From Gammaproteobacteria bacterium RIFCSPHIGHO2_12_FULL_38_11 (GTDB lineage: Bacteria; Pseudomonadota; Gammaproteobacteria; Coxiellales; Coxiellaceae): a DNA stretch of 17,993 nt. The position numbers and the translations under genes are program-made. Below are positions 7,183 through 14,990 of this stretch, in pieces (the stretch's first letter is position 1; every line of letters begins with the position of its first letter). The notes under the pieces are model-generated. The model did no database searches. It was not told the origin of the DNA and worked only from the letters and a program-made list of their open reading frames with translations. The stretch spans positions 15,356 through 33,348 of the forward strand of contig MGXX01000076.1 in NCBI GenBank assembly GCA_001801515.1, in the 5' to 3' direction.

Positions 7183-8633
7183 TTCACTGAAAAATTTTTT
7201 AAAAAATCATTGCCCGCCATACTCATTAATTTTTCCTGATCTAAACACAACGCTAAAATTGTTTTGGCTTGTCGATCAGCATAATGATCGATAACCGCTG
7301 TTCTGAATTTATTAATTAACAAAGGAATACCCTCAGCGCGACGGCGTTTATGGCCGACAGGGTATTGGATGGAAACTTCTGGAGAAATCTTCCCTCCCTT
7401 AAAAATAATCTTAATCGCATTCCCAATCGATCTTTTTTCTGGATCTAAATAATCAATACTGAATTGTTTATCTTCAATAACCTGTATTTTCTCGCGCAAT
7501 AAATCAATTTTGGGATTAGCGGCAATTTTATCTTCATAATGTTGCGCCGTTAATTCACCATAAATTAAAGGCACTGCAATCATATATTCTAAACAGTGAT
7601 CACGATCAGCAGGATTGTTTAACGGGCCTTTTTTGCTGATAATGCGTATCGCAGGTTCTTGTGTGCGCACTTCAATACGTTCAATGTCATCTAATTTATC
7701 TTTTACTAAAGGATGTAATTGCATTGCACATTCAACGGCTGTTTGCGCATGAAATTCTGCAGGAAAAGAAATTTTAAATAAAATATTCTCCATGACGTAA
7801 GTTCCAAAAGGGCGTTGCAAGCTAAAGGGATTTCCTTTAAATGAAACATCATAAAAACCCCATGTTTTAGCGGTTAAAACAGAAGGGTAGCCCATTTCAC
7901 CAGCACGGGCCATTAATGCTAAACGAACGCCGCGCGCGGTTGCGTCTCCGGCTGCCCATGATTTTCGTGAGCCTGTATTGGGTGCATGTCGATACGTTCG
8001 TAGTGATTGTCCATCGACAAAGGCATTTGAAATAGCATTATTTATTTGATCTTTTGTGCAACCTAATAAATGTGAGACAACGGCCGCAGTCGCAACTTTC
8101 ACTAAGATAACATGGTCTAGCCCAACGCGATTAAAACTATTGTCTAATGCAAGTACGCCCTGAATTTCATGGGCTTTAATCATCGCCTGCAAAATATCTT
8201 TAACAGACAATTTTTTATTTTCACAGCGATTTAAATAGTCGCAAATAGCCAAAATGCCGCCCAAATTATCAGATGGATGCCCCCATTCTGCCGCCAAAAA
8301 AGTATCATTAAAATCAAGCCAACGAATTAACGCGCCAATATTAAATGCTGCTTGAACAGGATCCAATTCAAAGTTTGTACCAGGAACACGCGCACCGTTT
8401 TTCATTGAAGCACCCGGAACAACAGGCCCTAATAATTTTGTGCAAGCTGGAAATTTTAACGCCATGAGGGCGCAGGCTAAACTGTCTAATAAATCATAAT
8501 AAGCCGTATTGACTGCTATTTCTGATTCAATTTTATAATCACAAACATAATCAGTAATTTGTTGAATAATTGTGTCAAATAGCTGGTCCCCCCCTTTGAA
8601 AAAGGGGGTCGCGAAGCGGGGGGATTTAGTCAT
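7170..8633 (-). CDS. prpD: 2-methylcitrate dehydratase, with a repeat-derived N-terminus
   Basis: Dehydrates 2-methylcitrate to 2-methyl-cis-aconitate in the methylcitrate cycle, which consumes propionyl-CoA. The 487-residue product follows E. coli PrpD (483 residues) closely: LLGPVVPGASMKNGARVPGT, DPVQAAFNIGALIRWLDFND, AAEWGHPSDNLGG, KAHEIQG, NSFNRVGLDHV, QSLRTYRHAPNTGSRKSWAAGDAT, ISFPAEFHAQTAVE, KKGPLNNPADRDHC and the late HKRRRAEGIP. Residues 3-16 (KSPRFATPFFKGGD) are encoded by a palindromic element and replace the variable N-terminus of the family. The next Met is near residue 56, inside conserved sequence, so the start must be the ATG in the prpC end (8-nt overlap) or a non-ATG codon. 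The last residues ETR and the stop come from another repeat. No prpB lies nearby. Confidence 0.95.
   Translation of the reverse strand: MTKSPRFATPFFKGGDQLFDTIIQQITDYVCDYKIESEIAVNTAYYDLLDSLACALMALKFPACTKLLGPVVPGASMKNGARVPGTNFELDPVQAAFNIGALIRWLDFNDTFLAAEWGHPSDNLGGILAICDYLNRCENKKLSVKDILQAMIKAHEIQGVLALDNSFNRVGLDHVILVKVATAAVVSHLLGCTKDQINNAISNAFVDGQSLRTYRHAPNTGSRKSWAAGDATARGVRLALMARAGEMGYPSVLTAKTWGFYDVSFKGNPFSLQRPFGTYVMENILFKISFPAEFHAQTAVECAMQLHPLVKDKLDDIERIEVRTQEPAIRIISKKGPLNNPADRDHCLEYMIAVPLIYGELTAQHYEDKIAANPKIDLLREKIQVIEDKQFSIDYLDPEKRSIGNAIKIIFKGGKISPEVSIQYPVGHKRRRAEGIPLLINKFRTAVIDHYADRQAKTILALCLDQEKLMSMAGNDFLKNFSVKETR
8588..8627 (-). repeat. Palindromic element (C-run/TTTGAAAAA/G-run type) at the prpD start
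   Basis: C7-TTT-GAA-AAA-G5 is followed by a small CGC-GAA-GCG hairpin and GGGGGGATTTA. It has the same architecture as 5862-5920 but a shorter central hairpin. Relative to the host gene it lies in the opposite orientation to the dusA copy, yet is again read without a stop. It ends about where the prpC stop (8626-8628) lies. Confidence 0.9.
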
Positions 8634-9735
8634 TGGGATATTCTCTCGGTGCAGGCCCGTTGTATTCCGACAAAGGACGAATTAATTTATTATTTGCGCG
8701 TTGTTCCATGATATGCGCAGACCACCCAGCCGTGCGCGCAAAGACAAAAATTGGTGTAAATAGTTCAACAGGGATGTCACAAAAATGGTATGCCGATGCA
8801 CTATAAAAATCTAAATTAGGAAACATTTTTTTCTCTTGCATGATAATTTGCTCAATTTTTTCTGAAACAGGGTAAATTATTTTATCCTGTGTTGCCGCAG
8901 CTAATTTTTTTGATTCCAACTTGATAATATCAGAGCGTGGATCACCGTGTTTGTAAACACGGTGTCCAAACCCCATGATTAATTTTTTTTGCGCCAACAT
9001 TTCCTTAATGCCCACTTCTGCTGCTTCAACAGAAGCAAATTGTAAAATTAATTTTAGCGCTTCTTCATTTGCACCACCGTGAAGTGGTCCGCGCAATGTG
9101 CCGATGGCGCTGCAAATACAGGAATAAAAGTCAGATAGGGTTGCTGCTGTTACACGTGCCGCAAAAGTCGATGCATTAAATTCATGTTCTGCGTATAAAA
9201 TTAATGACACATTAATTACATGTGCTTGCAACGAATCAGGTTTCTTTTCATGTAATAAATGCAAAAAATAGCTGCCCGTTGTTTTGTCGTCTAATTCAGT
9301 GTTTATTTTTTTATGATTATGGTGATAATGAAACCAATACATTAAAACACCAGGAAAACAAGCAATTAAACGATTGGCAATAGTGATTTGAGTGTGATTT
9401 TTCGTTTCGGGTTCACAATTTCCTAAAAAAGAACAAGCCGTTCGCAATACATCCATTGGGTGTGTGGTAACAGGCATTAATTCCAATACCTTTTTTAACG
9501 ATTCTGGCAGGGCGCGTAATGAAATTAAGGTGTGGCTGTAATTTTCTAATTGTTTTTCTGTTGGTAATTCACCATAAATTAATAGATAAGCAACCGTTTC
9601 AAATGTGGCGTGTTTTACAAGATCGTGAATATTATAACCCCGGTAATGTAATCCTGTTTCTTCATGTCCAACTAACGAAATAGCGGATTTTCCTGCTATG
9701 ATTCCCATTAATCCAGCACTTTGCTCTTTTGTCAT
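8626..9735 (-). CDS. prpC: 2-methylcitrate synthase (citrate synthase family)
   Basis: Condenses propionyl-CoA with oxaloacetate to 2-methylcitrate. The 369-residue product begins AGLMGIIAGKSAISLVG and has YRGYNIHDL, then RGPLHGGANE with catalytic His219, MGFGHRVYKHGDPR with His258, and NLDFYSASAYHFCDIPVELFTPIFVFARTAGWSAH, which fits PrpC-type enzymes better than housekeeping GltA. Pairing with prpD confirms the pathway. The C-terminus GPAPREYPND is slightly shorter than in relatives, which often continue several residues; the repeat that carries the prpD start lies exactly there. AAGGAAATT is the ribosome site. Upstream, TACAAT about 40 bp before the ATG with a weak -35 could be the operon promoter. 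prpB and acnD or an aconitase must be supplied from elsewhere. Confidence 0.95.
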   Translation of the reverse strand: MTKEQSAGLMGIIAGKSAISLVGHEETGLHYRGYNIHDLVKHATFETVAYLLIYGELPTEKQLENYSHTLISLRALPESLKKVLELMPVTTHPMDVLRTACSFLGNCEPETKNHTQITIANRLIACFPGVLMYWFHYHHNHKKINTELDDKTTGSYFLHLLHEKKPDSLQAHVINVSLILYAEHEFNASTFAARVTAATLSDFYSCICSAIGTLRGPLHGGANEEALKLILQFASVEAAEVGIKEMLAQKKLIMGFGHRVYKHGDPRSDIIKLESKKLAAATQDKIIYPVSEKIEQIIMQEKKMFPNLDFYSASAYHFCDIPVELFTPIFVFARTAGWSAHIMEQRANNKLIRPLSEYNGPAPREYPND

Positions 9736-9808
9736 GTAATTTCCTTGATTCCGAATCTAGAAAAAAGCTATTGTAACATTAAATTTTATTCATAAAAGGA
9801 TTTAGGTA
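9736..9808. promoter_or_regulatory. Divergent promoter region of prpCD and a secreted-protein gene
   Basis: This 73-bp AT-rich gap holds the start signals for two genes facing away from each other. For prpC the minus strand has TACAAT, 17 nt after a poor -35 (CTTTTA). For the right-hand gene candidates are TTGATT with TATTGT 18 nt later, or TTGTAA with TAAAAG. The elements overlap, so the two promoters may interfere. No operator palindrome was found. Confidence 0.35.
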
Positions 9809-10225
9809 ATGAAAAATAATATTAGGTTTGTCGCAGTTTTCGGGCTAATAATCGCCATGAGCTCACCTGTTTTGGGGTTTTTAAATAATCCAGATAAAGA
9901 ATCTCCTGAATACCAGAACTGTTTAAAATGGAAGGAGGTCTGTTATACCAAAACATACTGTATACAGCGTGAAGCGCTGCGCTCCGGTTCTTACCGATGT
10001 GTCAAACCGGGGCGCTATGGATTCCATATCTATCCGCGCGAACTAGAACACAATACCAACAACCCTGATACGGCCGATTACTTACAGACGATGGGTTATC
10101 GCTGTTATCACAGTTATGCTTCCTCCCCTTGTTTGCAATCACGTAATCAAGAATTTTGTGATTCGAAATGTGTCAAATACCGCAAAACTGTACCAGCTGG
10201 CGCTTCGGCTCAGCAAAATAATTGA
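9809..10225 (+). CDS. Secreted small cysteine-rich protein of unknown function
   Basis: Not recognised. A signal peptide spans about residues 1-23 (hydrophobic core VAVFGLIIAMSSPVLG). The mature part of about 115 residues is basic, rich in Tyr and Arg, and has eight cysteines (spacings such as NCLKWKEVCYTKTYC and FCDSKC), an even number that suggests four disulfide bonds. The tail AGASAQQNN is likely flexible. Ribosome site AAGGATTTAGG precedes the ATG. It is transcribed away from prpC and has no co-directional partner within about 200 bp. Its general design (short, exported, disulfide-rich, no known domain) resembles the other exported protein at 6621, but the two share no alignable sequence by eye. 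Confidence 0.75.
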   Translation: MKNNIRFVAVFGLIIAMSSPVLGFLNNPDKESPEYQNCLKWKEVCYTKTYCIQREALRSGSYRCVKPGRYGFHIYPRELEHNTNNPDTADYLQTMGYRCYHSYASSPCLQSRNQEFCDSKCVKYRKTVPAGASAQQNN

Positions 10226-10240
10226 TTTTAGTGTATTCAA

Positions 10241-10390
10241 ATGCTAGAGTTTCGCATGTTATTTACATTTCGAGATCTGCTTACTATGCTCAGTTTTAGT
10301 GAACAAGCAAAAATCTGCAAGCACGCTGTTCGCTGCGTTAAAAGTATTTCCGTTATTCTTCGCGTCGTCGTGGTTATTTGCCTACTTTAG
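10241..10390 (+). CDS. Possible 49-residue small protein
   Basis: An open frame starting MLEFRMLFTFRDLLTM and ending in a hydrophobic run (VILRVVVVICLL), in the 200-bp gap before the MFS gene. There is no good ribosome site and no known family; internal Met codons allow shorter versions. It could be a small membrane peptide, the 5' leader of the transporter operon, or part of a dispersed repeat. Confidence is low because the frame length is near chance. Confidence 0.2.
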   Translation: MLEFRMLFTFRDLLTMLSFSEQAKICKHAVRCVKSISVILRVVVVICLL

Positions 10391-10426
10391 CGCATTGGTT
10401 TTGCACGCTGAAGTAGGAGAAAAATC

Positions 10427-11728
10427 ATGCAAAACATCCCCCTAAAAAAATACTATTATTATTACGTGAGTGATGTCATGAATTCAAAATTATTTAAATC
10501 AAAAGGCTACCCTTGGGTTGTTATTACTTTTTGCGCATTGTTTTTATTTTATAAATATGTGTTACAAATATCACCTAGCGTTATTACGCATACCTTAATG
10601 CTTCGTTTTCACCTGGATGGTGCATCGCTGGGTAATTTAGTGGCTATGTTTTTTTACGCGTATTTAGTCGTACAATTATTTGCAGGCCCTCTTTTAGATA
10701 AGCTAGGCGCGCGATTATTAACATCACTGGCTATTTTAGCCTGTGCATTAGGTGCGATTTGGTTTTCAAAGGCGCCGACTTTTTTGCAAGCTGCTTGCGC
10801 GCGATCGTTAATCGGTATGGGCGCTGCATTTGCTACAGTCAGTTATATGAAAATTGCTGCTGTTTGGTTTAAACCTGAGAAATTCGCTTTTGTGAGCGGC
10901 TTATTAGCGACTGCTGCAATGGTGGGTTCTATGTGTGGCCAATTACCGTTTGCATTAATGGTTGTTCATTGGGATTGGCAATCAAGTTTATATTATTGTG
11001 GTCTATTTGGTGTTGCTTTGGCTATTTTATTTTATTTGGTTGTGCGAAGTGATCCTTCACATTTATCAGGCGCCACTCAAATAGAAACCAATTTAAATTT
11101 TCGTGATATGATGGAAGTCCTGAAGTATCGTCCTAATTGGTACTTAATGTTTTACAGCGGATTGGCTTTTTCACCTTTGGCTGTTTTTGCAGGTTTATGG
11201 GGCGACTCATTTTTGGAAACAGCTTATCATTTATCAAAACCAGATGCGGCTTTATTAACTTCAATGTCATTTTTGGGACTGGCGTTAGGTGCACCTTTAT
11301 TGGGTTTTATTTCTGATCGCCTTCAGAGTCGATTTGGTATTTTGCTCTTTGGATTATTGCTTTCTTTTTTTTCTTTGGTCGCAGCACTTTATTTTCGTGA
11401 CATGTCACGCTGGGTTGAAGGCACACTTTTGTTTTTTTTTGGTGTAGGTACGGGTGCGTTTATGCTTGTTTTTGCAGTGGGTAAAGATATTAATCCATTA
11501 GCGATGACAGCAACGGTAATCGCCTTGATTAATACGGGTGATGCTTTAATTGGTACATTTACAGAACCTTTGCTCGGAAAATTGCTGGATATATTTGGTC
11601 GCGGAAAAATGTTGGGGGGTGTAGAGTACTTTAGTACGAATGATTATCATCTTGCGATGATTTTATTGCCCTTGTATTTAATCATTGCCCTGTTTTTTCT
11701 GCTGGCACTGAAAAAATCTATTAGGTAA
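10427..11728 (+). CDS. MFS transporter, probably for an NAD precursor
   Basis: A major facilitator superfamily protein of 433 residues with about twelve hydrophobic segments in two sets of six. The first loop has the MFS signature form GPLLDKLGARLLTS (usually G-x-x-x-D-R-x-G-x-R), and the matching loop in the second half is GFISDRLQSRFG. The chosen ATG has a strong AGGAG site 7-8 nt upstream and gives an odd N-terminus with five successive tyrosines; an ATG at codon 18 would give a more ordinary start. The gene is followed after 3 bp by nicotinate phosphoribosyltransferase and then nicotinamidase, so uptake of nicotinate, nicotinamide or a related compound is a reasonable inference. Sequence alone does not fix the substrate; it also resembles the MFS transporters that are abundant in Legionella-like bacteria. 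Confidence 0.85.
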   Translation: MQNIPLKKYYYYYVSDVMNSKLFKSKGYPWVVITFCALFLFYKYVLQISPSVITHTLMLRFHLDGASLGNLVAMFFYAYLVVQLFAGPLLDKLGARLLTSLAILACALGAIWFSKAPTFLQAACARSLIGMGAAFATVSYMKIAAVWFKPEKFAFVSGLLATAAMVGSMCGQLPFALMVVHWDWQSSLYYCGLFGVALAILFYLVVRSDPSHLSGATQIETNLNFRDMMEVLKYRPNWYLMFYSGLAFSPLAVFAGLWGDSFLETAYHLSKPDAALLTSMSFLGLALGAPLLGFISDRLQSRFGILLFGLLLSFFSLVAALYFRDMSRWVEGTLLFFFGVGTGAFMLVFAVGKDINPLAMTATVIALINTGDALIGTFTEPLLGKLLDIFGRGKMLGGVEYFSTNDYHLAMILLPLYLIIALFFLLALKKSIR

Positions 11729-11731
11729 TTT

Positions 11732-13063
11732 ATGGATAATTCTGCACTTCTTACTGACTTTTACCAGCTGTCAATGGCCTACGGTTATTGGCAATTGGGT
11801 TTAGATGATCAAGAAACGGTATTTCATTTATTTTTTCGGCGCATGCCCAAGCAGGGTGATTATGTTGTTGCTTCCGGATTGCAAGCGGTAATCGATTATT
11901 TAAATCAATTTCGTTTTACCGATGATGATATTGCTTATTTAAAAACAATAAAAAATCCTACTTTCTCTGATGAATTTTTAGCTTACTTAAAAACACTGCG
12001 TTTTACGGGCGATATTGATGCGATGCCTGAAGGTTCTATTGTTTTTGGAAATGAACCGTTATTGCGAATTAAGGCCTCGATCATATTATGTCAATTATTA
12101 GAAACACCTTTAATAAACGCACTTAATTTTTCCTCTGCTGTAGCCACAACAGCCACTCGTATGCGAACCACGGCGGGCAATGATGTATTATTCGAATTTG
12201 GATTGCGTCGTTCACAGGGCCCCAATGGCGGATTAACGGCGAGCAGAGCAGCCTATTTAGGTGGTTTTGATGCCACTTCCAATGTATTGGCTGGAAAATA
12301 TTTTGATATTCCCGTAGTGGGGACTATGGCGCATAGCTGGGTGATGAGTTTTGATGATGAATTAACTGCTTTTGAAGCCTATGCACGTTTAATTCCAGAA
12401 AACCTTGTTTTATTGGTGGATACATATAACACAATGCAAGGCGTTGATCATGCCATCGCGGTGGGTAAAAAAAGTGGATTACTTAAAGGTATTCGCTTAG
12501 ATTCTGGTGACTTAGGTGCATTATCTATTGCAGCACGCGAAAAATTAAATCAAGCAGGGTTATTTGAAACAAAAATTTTTGTAAGTGGCGATATTACTGA
12601 AAATCGTTTAATTGAACTCAAGTCAATGAAGGCACCGATTGATGGATGGGGCGTTGGCACGCACTTATCAACATCGTATGATCAACCAGCTTTAGACATG
12701 GTTTATAAATTAGGCGCCATAAAAAAAACCAATGCCTGGCAGTACAAATTAAAAATATCTGAAAATCACATTAAAACCAGTGATCCAGGTATTTTACAAG
12801 TAAGAAGAGTGTTCGAAAAAGATAAATGGAAAGGTGATATTATTTACCATGAAGATTTTGGTGTGCCTGATTGTATTGACTTTAAAGATTTATTAATACC
12901 GATTTTTAGAAAGGGGCAATTACTGAATGAACAACCTTCACTGCATGAAAAAAGGCAATATTGCCTGGAGCAAGTAAAACAGTTTAATGCCTCAAAAGGC
13001 GATGGTTATTCTGTTAAGAGAGAAGAACGCTTGTTAGAATTGAAACGTAAATTGATGCGTTAA
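11732..13063 (+). CDS. pncB: Nicotinate phosphoribosyltransferase
   Basis: Joins nicotinate to PRPP to make nicotinate mononucleotide, the Preiss-Handler entry to NAD, with ATP hydrolysis. The 443-residue protein opens with LLTDFYQLSMAYGYW and has FFRRMP, SGLQ, FEFGLRRSQGPNGG, VGTMAHSWVMSF with His201 (the residue phosphorylated during the cycle in this family), LLVDTYNTMQG, IRLDSGDLG, VSGDI and the phosphate-site GWGVGTHLSTS. It follows the transporter by 3 bp and precedes nicotinamidase by a few bp, so the three form one operon. The arrangement matches a salvage route in which nicotinamide is deamidated to nicotinate and then captured. Length and motifs are those of an intact enzyme. Confidence 0.96.
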   Translation: MDNSALLTDFYQLSMAYGYWQLGLDDQETVFHLFFRRMPKQGDYVVASGLQAVIDYLNQFRFTDDDIAYLKTIKNPTFSDEFLAYLKTLRFTGDIDAMPEGSIVFGNEPLLRIKASIILCQLLETPLINALNFSSAVATTATRMRTTAGNDVLFEFGLRRSQGPNGGLTASRAAYLGGFDATSNVLAGKYFDIPVVGTMAHSWVMSFDDELTAFEAYARLIPENLVLLVDTYNTMQGVDHAIAVGKKSGLLKGIRLDSGDLGALSIAAREKLNQAGLFETKIFVSGDITENRLIELKSMKAPIDGWGVGTHLSTSYDQPALDMVYKLGAIKKTNAWQYKLKISENHIKTSDPGILQVRRVFEKDKWKGDIIYHEDFGVPDCIDFKDLLIPIFRKGQLLNEQPSLHEKRQYCLEQVKQFNASKGDGYSVKREERLLELKRKLMR

Positions 13064-13068
13064 TTAAC

Positions 13069-13650
13069 ATGTATGATGAACTTATTATGATGACAGCACT
13101 TATACTGGTTGACCTTCAAAACGATTTTTGTCCTGGCGGCAGTTTAGCTGTTGAAAAAGGAGATGAAGTTATTGATGTTGCCAATAAATTAATGCCGTAT
13201 TTTAAAACAATTATTGCAACACAGGATTGGCACCCCAAAAACCATGCCAGTTTTATTTCTTTATGGCCTGAGCATTGTGTACAAAATTCCAAAGGCGCTG
13301 AATTTCACCCTGCATTACATTTTCAAAAAATAACAAAAATCTTTAAAAAGGGAAGTGATCAAAACATCGATAGTTACAGTGCTTTTTATGATAATGATCA
13401 TTTGAAAAGCACGGGCTTAACGGAATGGTTGCGCTCAAAGCACATAACTGATTTGTATATCATGGGATTAGCAACTGATTATTGTGTTAAATTCACTTGT
13501 TTAGATGCGATATCCGATGGATTTACTGTTTATTTAATTCAGGATGGTTGTCGTGGTATTAATTCGGAAAAACACGGTATTGAAAATGCATTGAAAGCCA
13601 TGCAAACTAGCGGTGTAAAATTACTTTATTCAAATGCAATTTGTGTGTGA
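13069..13650 (+). CDS. pncA: Nicotinamidase
   Basis: Hydrolyses nicotinamide to nicotinate and ammonia, feeding the enzyme encoded just upstream. Counting from the first ATG, the isochorismatase-fold catalytic triad is Asp15 (VDLQNDFCPGG), Lys94 (FKKGSDQN) and Cys139 (ATDYCVKFT). The metal site is Asp53, His55 and His59 in QDWHPKNHASF. The family normally has only three to five residues before the first strand, so translation may begin at one of the two ATGs at 13087 or 13090; none of the three has a strong ribosome site. There is no gap in conserved regions. The product has up to 193 residues, compared with about 213 in E. coli. Confidence 0.94.
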   Translation: MYDELIMMTALILVDLQNDFCPGGSLAVEKGDEVIDVANKLMPYFKTIIATQDWHPKNHASFISLWPEHCVQNSKGAEFHPALHFQKITKIFKKGSDQNIDSYSAFYDNDHLKSTGLTEWLRSKHITDLYIMGLATDYCVKFTCLDAISDGFTVYLIQDGCRGINSEKHGIENALKAMQTSGVKLLYSNAICV

Positions 13651-13693
13651 GTCGACTTTTCACACCCACACTCTCACCTCACACTGACACTTT

Positions 13694-14788
13694 ATGAACT
13701 CCACAGCCATCACAACAGTCGATTTAAAAGCCATCTCACACAACCTTAATTTAATCCGTCAATTAATGCCAAAACTAAAAATTTTGGCCATGGTAAAAAG
13801 CAATGGATACGGCCACGGCTTAATTCACATCGCAAATGCAATGCCTACGGTTGACGCATTGGGTGTGGCAACTCTTGCTGAAGCATTGCAATTGCGTGAA
13901 GCAGGGGTTGATCGTGATATTGTGGTTATGCGCGGGTTTATCACAGCAGATGAAATGGCTGTTTTTTTAAATGACAATCGCATTATTGCTTGTATTCATG
14001 ATTCAAACCAATTGTTATTGCTCGACAATAATCAATCGATGCGCAATAAAAAATTGCGGATATGGCTGAAAATTGATACTGGAATGCATCGCTTGGGCAT
14101 TTCACAACAGAATTTGCAATCTGTTTATCATAAATTAAATAGTTTTCCTTTTATTCAGAAGCCTTTTGTTGTGTGTTCTCATTTGGCGGATGCAGATAAT
14201 ACCAATCATTCCTTCACAGATCAGCAAATAAATAATTTTGAAAAATTAACGAAAAATATGAGTAATGAAAAAAGCTTATTAAATTCTGCGGGTATTTTAG
14301 CCTACCCTCATGCGCATTACGATTGGGTGCGTCCTGGATTAATGTTGTATGGTGTTTCACCCTTTCAAACAAATGATCCGCACAATGCCTTGATGAAAAA
14401 GTTTATTCCGGCGATGACCCTAACTTCTAAATTAATTGCGATTAAAGCAGTCAATAAAGGTGAAAAAATAGGATATTCATGCACATTTACCGCATCCTGC
14501 GATATGAAAATTGGCATTGTTGGAATGGGCTACGGTGATAGTTATCCTCGATCAGCTAAAAATGGCACCCCCGTTTTAATTCGCGGACACCGTTGTCCGA
14601 TTGTTGGGCGTGTGTCTATGGATGTAATTACGGTTGATGTCTCTCACCTGCCTGATGTTGCGGTGGATGACACAGTGACGTTATGGGGCCCTGATTTATC
14701 CGTTGCTGAAATTGCGCAATGTGTTGATACCGTTCCGCATGAATTATTATGTCATTTAACGGGCAGGGTGGTCAGAGTTTATATGTAA
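13694..14788 (+). CDS. alr: Alanine racemase, biosynthetic or catabolic
   Basis: A PLP enzyme that interconverts L- and D-alanine, supplying D-Ala for peptidoglycan. Lys35 in AMVKSNGYGHG is the PLP lysine, and Tyr261 in KIGYSCTF is the second catalytic base. Other family marks are LKIDTGMHRLGI, SHLADAD, NSAG, WVRPGLMLYGVSP, VGMGYGDSYPR, GRVSMDVITVD and the ending LTGRVVRVYM. Length (364 residues) is normal. There is no Shine-Dalgarno sequence in the C- and A-rich 43-bp gap after pncA; it may be read through from the salvage operon. The TAA stop lies at the very edge of a long palindromic element, and a degraded copy of its last codons occurs at 15729-15761. Confidence 0.96.
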   Translation: MNSTAITTVDLKAISHNLNLIRQLMPKLKILAMVKSNGYGHGLIHIANAMPTVDALGVATLAEALQLREAGVDRDIVVMRGFITADEMAVFLNDNRIIACIHDSNQLLLLDNNQSMRNKKLRIWLKIDTGMHRLGISQQNLQSVYHKLNSFPFIQKPFVVCSHLADADNTNHSFTDQQINNFEKLTKNMSNEKSLLNSAGILAYPHAHYDWVRPGLMLYGVSPFQTNDPHNALMKKFIPAMTLTSKLIAIKAVNKGEKIGYSCTFTASCDMKIGIVGMGYGDSYPRSAKNGTPVLIRGHRCPIVGRVSMDVITVDVSHLPDVAVDDTVTLWGPDLSVAEIAQCVDTVPHELLCHLTGRVVRVYM

Positions 14789-14860
14789 AGACGGCGATTT
14801 ATCGCGTCTCGGCATGCATAACGTGTCATCAGAGACGCGATAAATCGCCGTCTCTACATA
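14782..14860. repeat. Long palindromic element, copy A
   Basis: Arms of 29 bp (14782-14810 and 14832-14860), starting TATGTAAAGACGGCG, are complementary with one mismatch at 14788. They enclose the 21-bp spacer GGCATGCATAACGTGTCATC plus A. The element matches copy B at 15755 at all but that base. Each arm is itself nearly palindromic (GAGACGGCGAT/ATCGCGTCTC). It follows alr directly and contains its stop. It has no open frame, terminal transposase sites or flanking target duplication that I can see. Confidence 0.95.
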
Positions 14861-14869
14861 AAAAGTCCA

Positions 14870-14989
14870 TTGTGTAAAGCTTTTGACATTCATTTTATTT
14901 TGTAAAAAAGTTTCCGAAAATAAAAAAGGCATTACATATTTCGCTAAGGCATCATTCTTCATTTCTGCTGCTTGTAATTTCTCATGCAT
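14870..14989 (-). pseudogene. Fragment of the downstream alpha/beta hydrolase gene
   Basis: About 120 bp are roughly 85% identical by eye to 16105-16224 of the intact hydrolase gene. They encode the equivalent of its residues 132-172 (MHEKLQAAEMKNDALAKYVM; FLFSETFLQNKMNVKSF). After TQW the frame passes into the palindromic element and is no longer hydrolase-like. The nucleophile Ser, Asp and His are all missing. Compared with the intact copy, 262 bp are lost between two TGGAC pentamers (minus strand), which shifts the frame. The fragment starts 1 nt after the antitoxin stop. A residual 77-residue frame exists, but it is unlikely to be a functional gene. Confidence 0.85.
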
Positions 14990-14990
14990 G

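Noticed and set aside
13651..13693. Terminator or promoter in the C- and A-rich gap before alr
   Set aside because: GTGTGA/TCACAC can pair over the pncA stop, but there is no T-run, and no -35/-10 pair could be made out.
14782..14860. Insertion sequence or CRISPR repeat
   Set aside because: There is no transposase, no target duplication and no regular spacing; only two full copies occur, each with the same spacer. It is better called a palindromic element.
14756..14989. A 77-codon minus-strand frame as an intact gene
   Set aside because: Its first half is a piece of the hydrolase and the rest runs through the palindromic element and the alr end, so it is treated as a pseudogene fragment.
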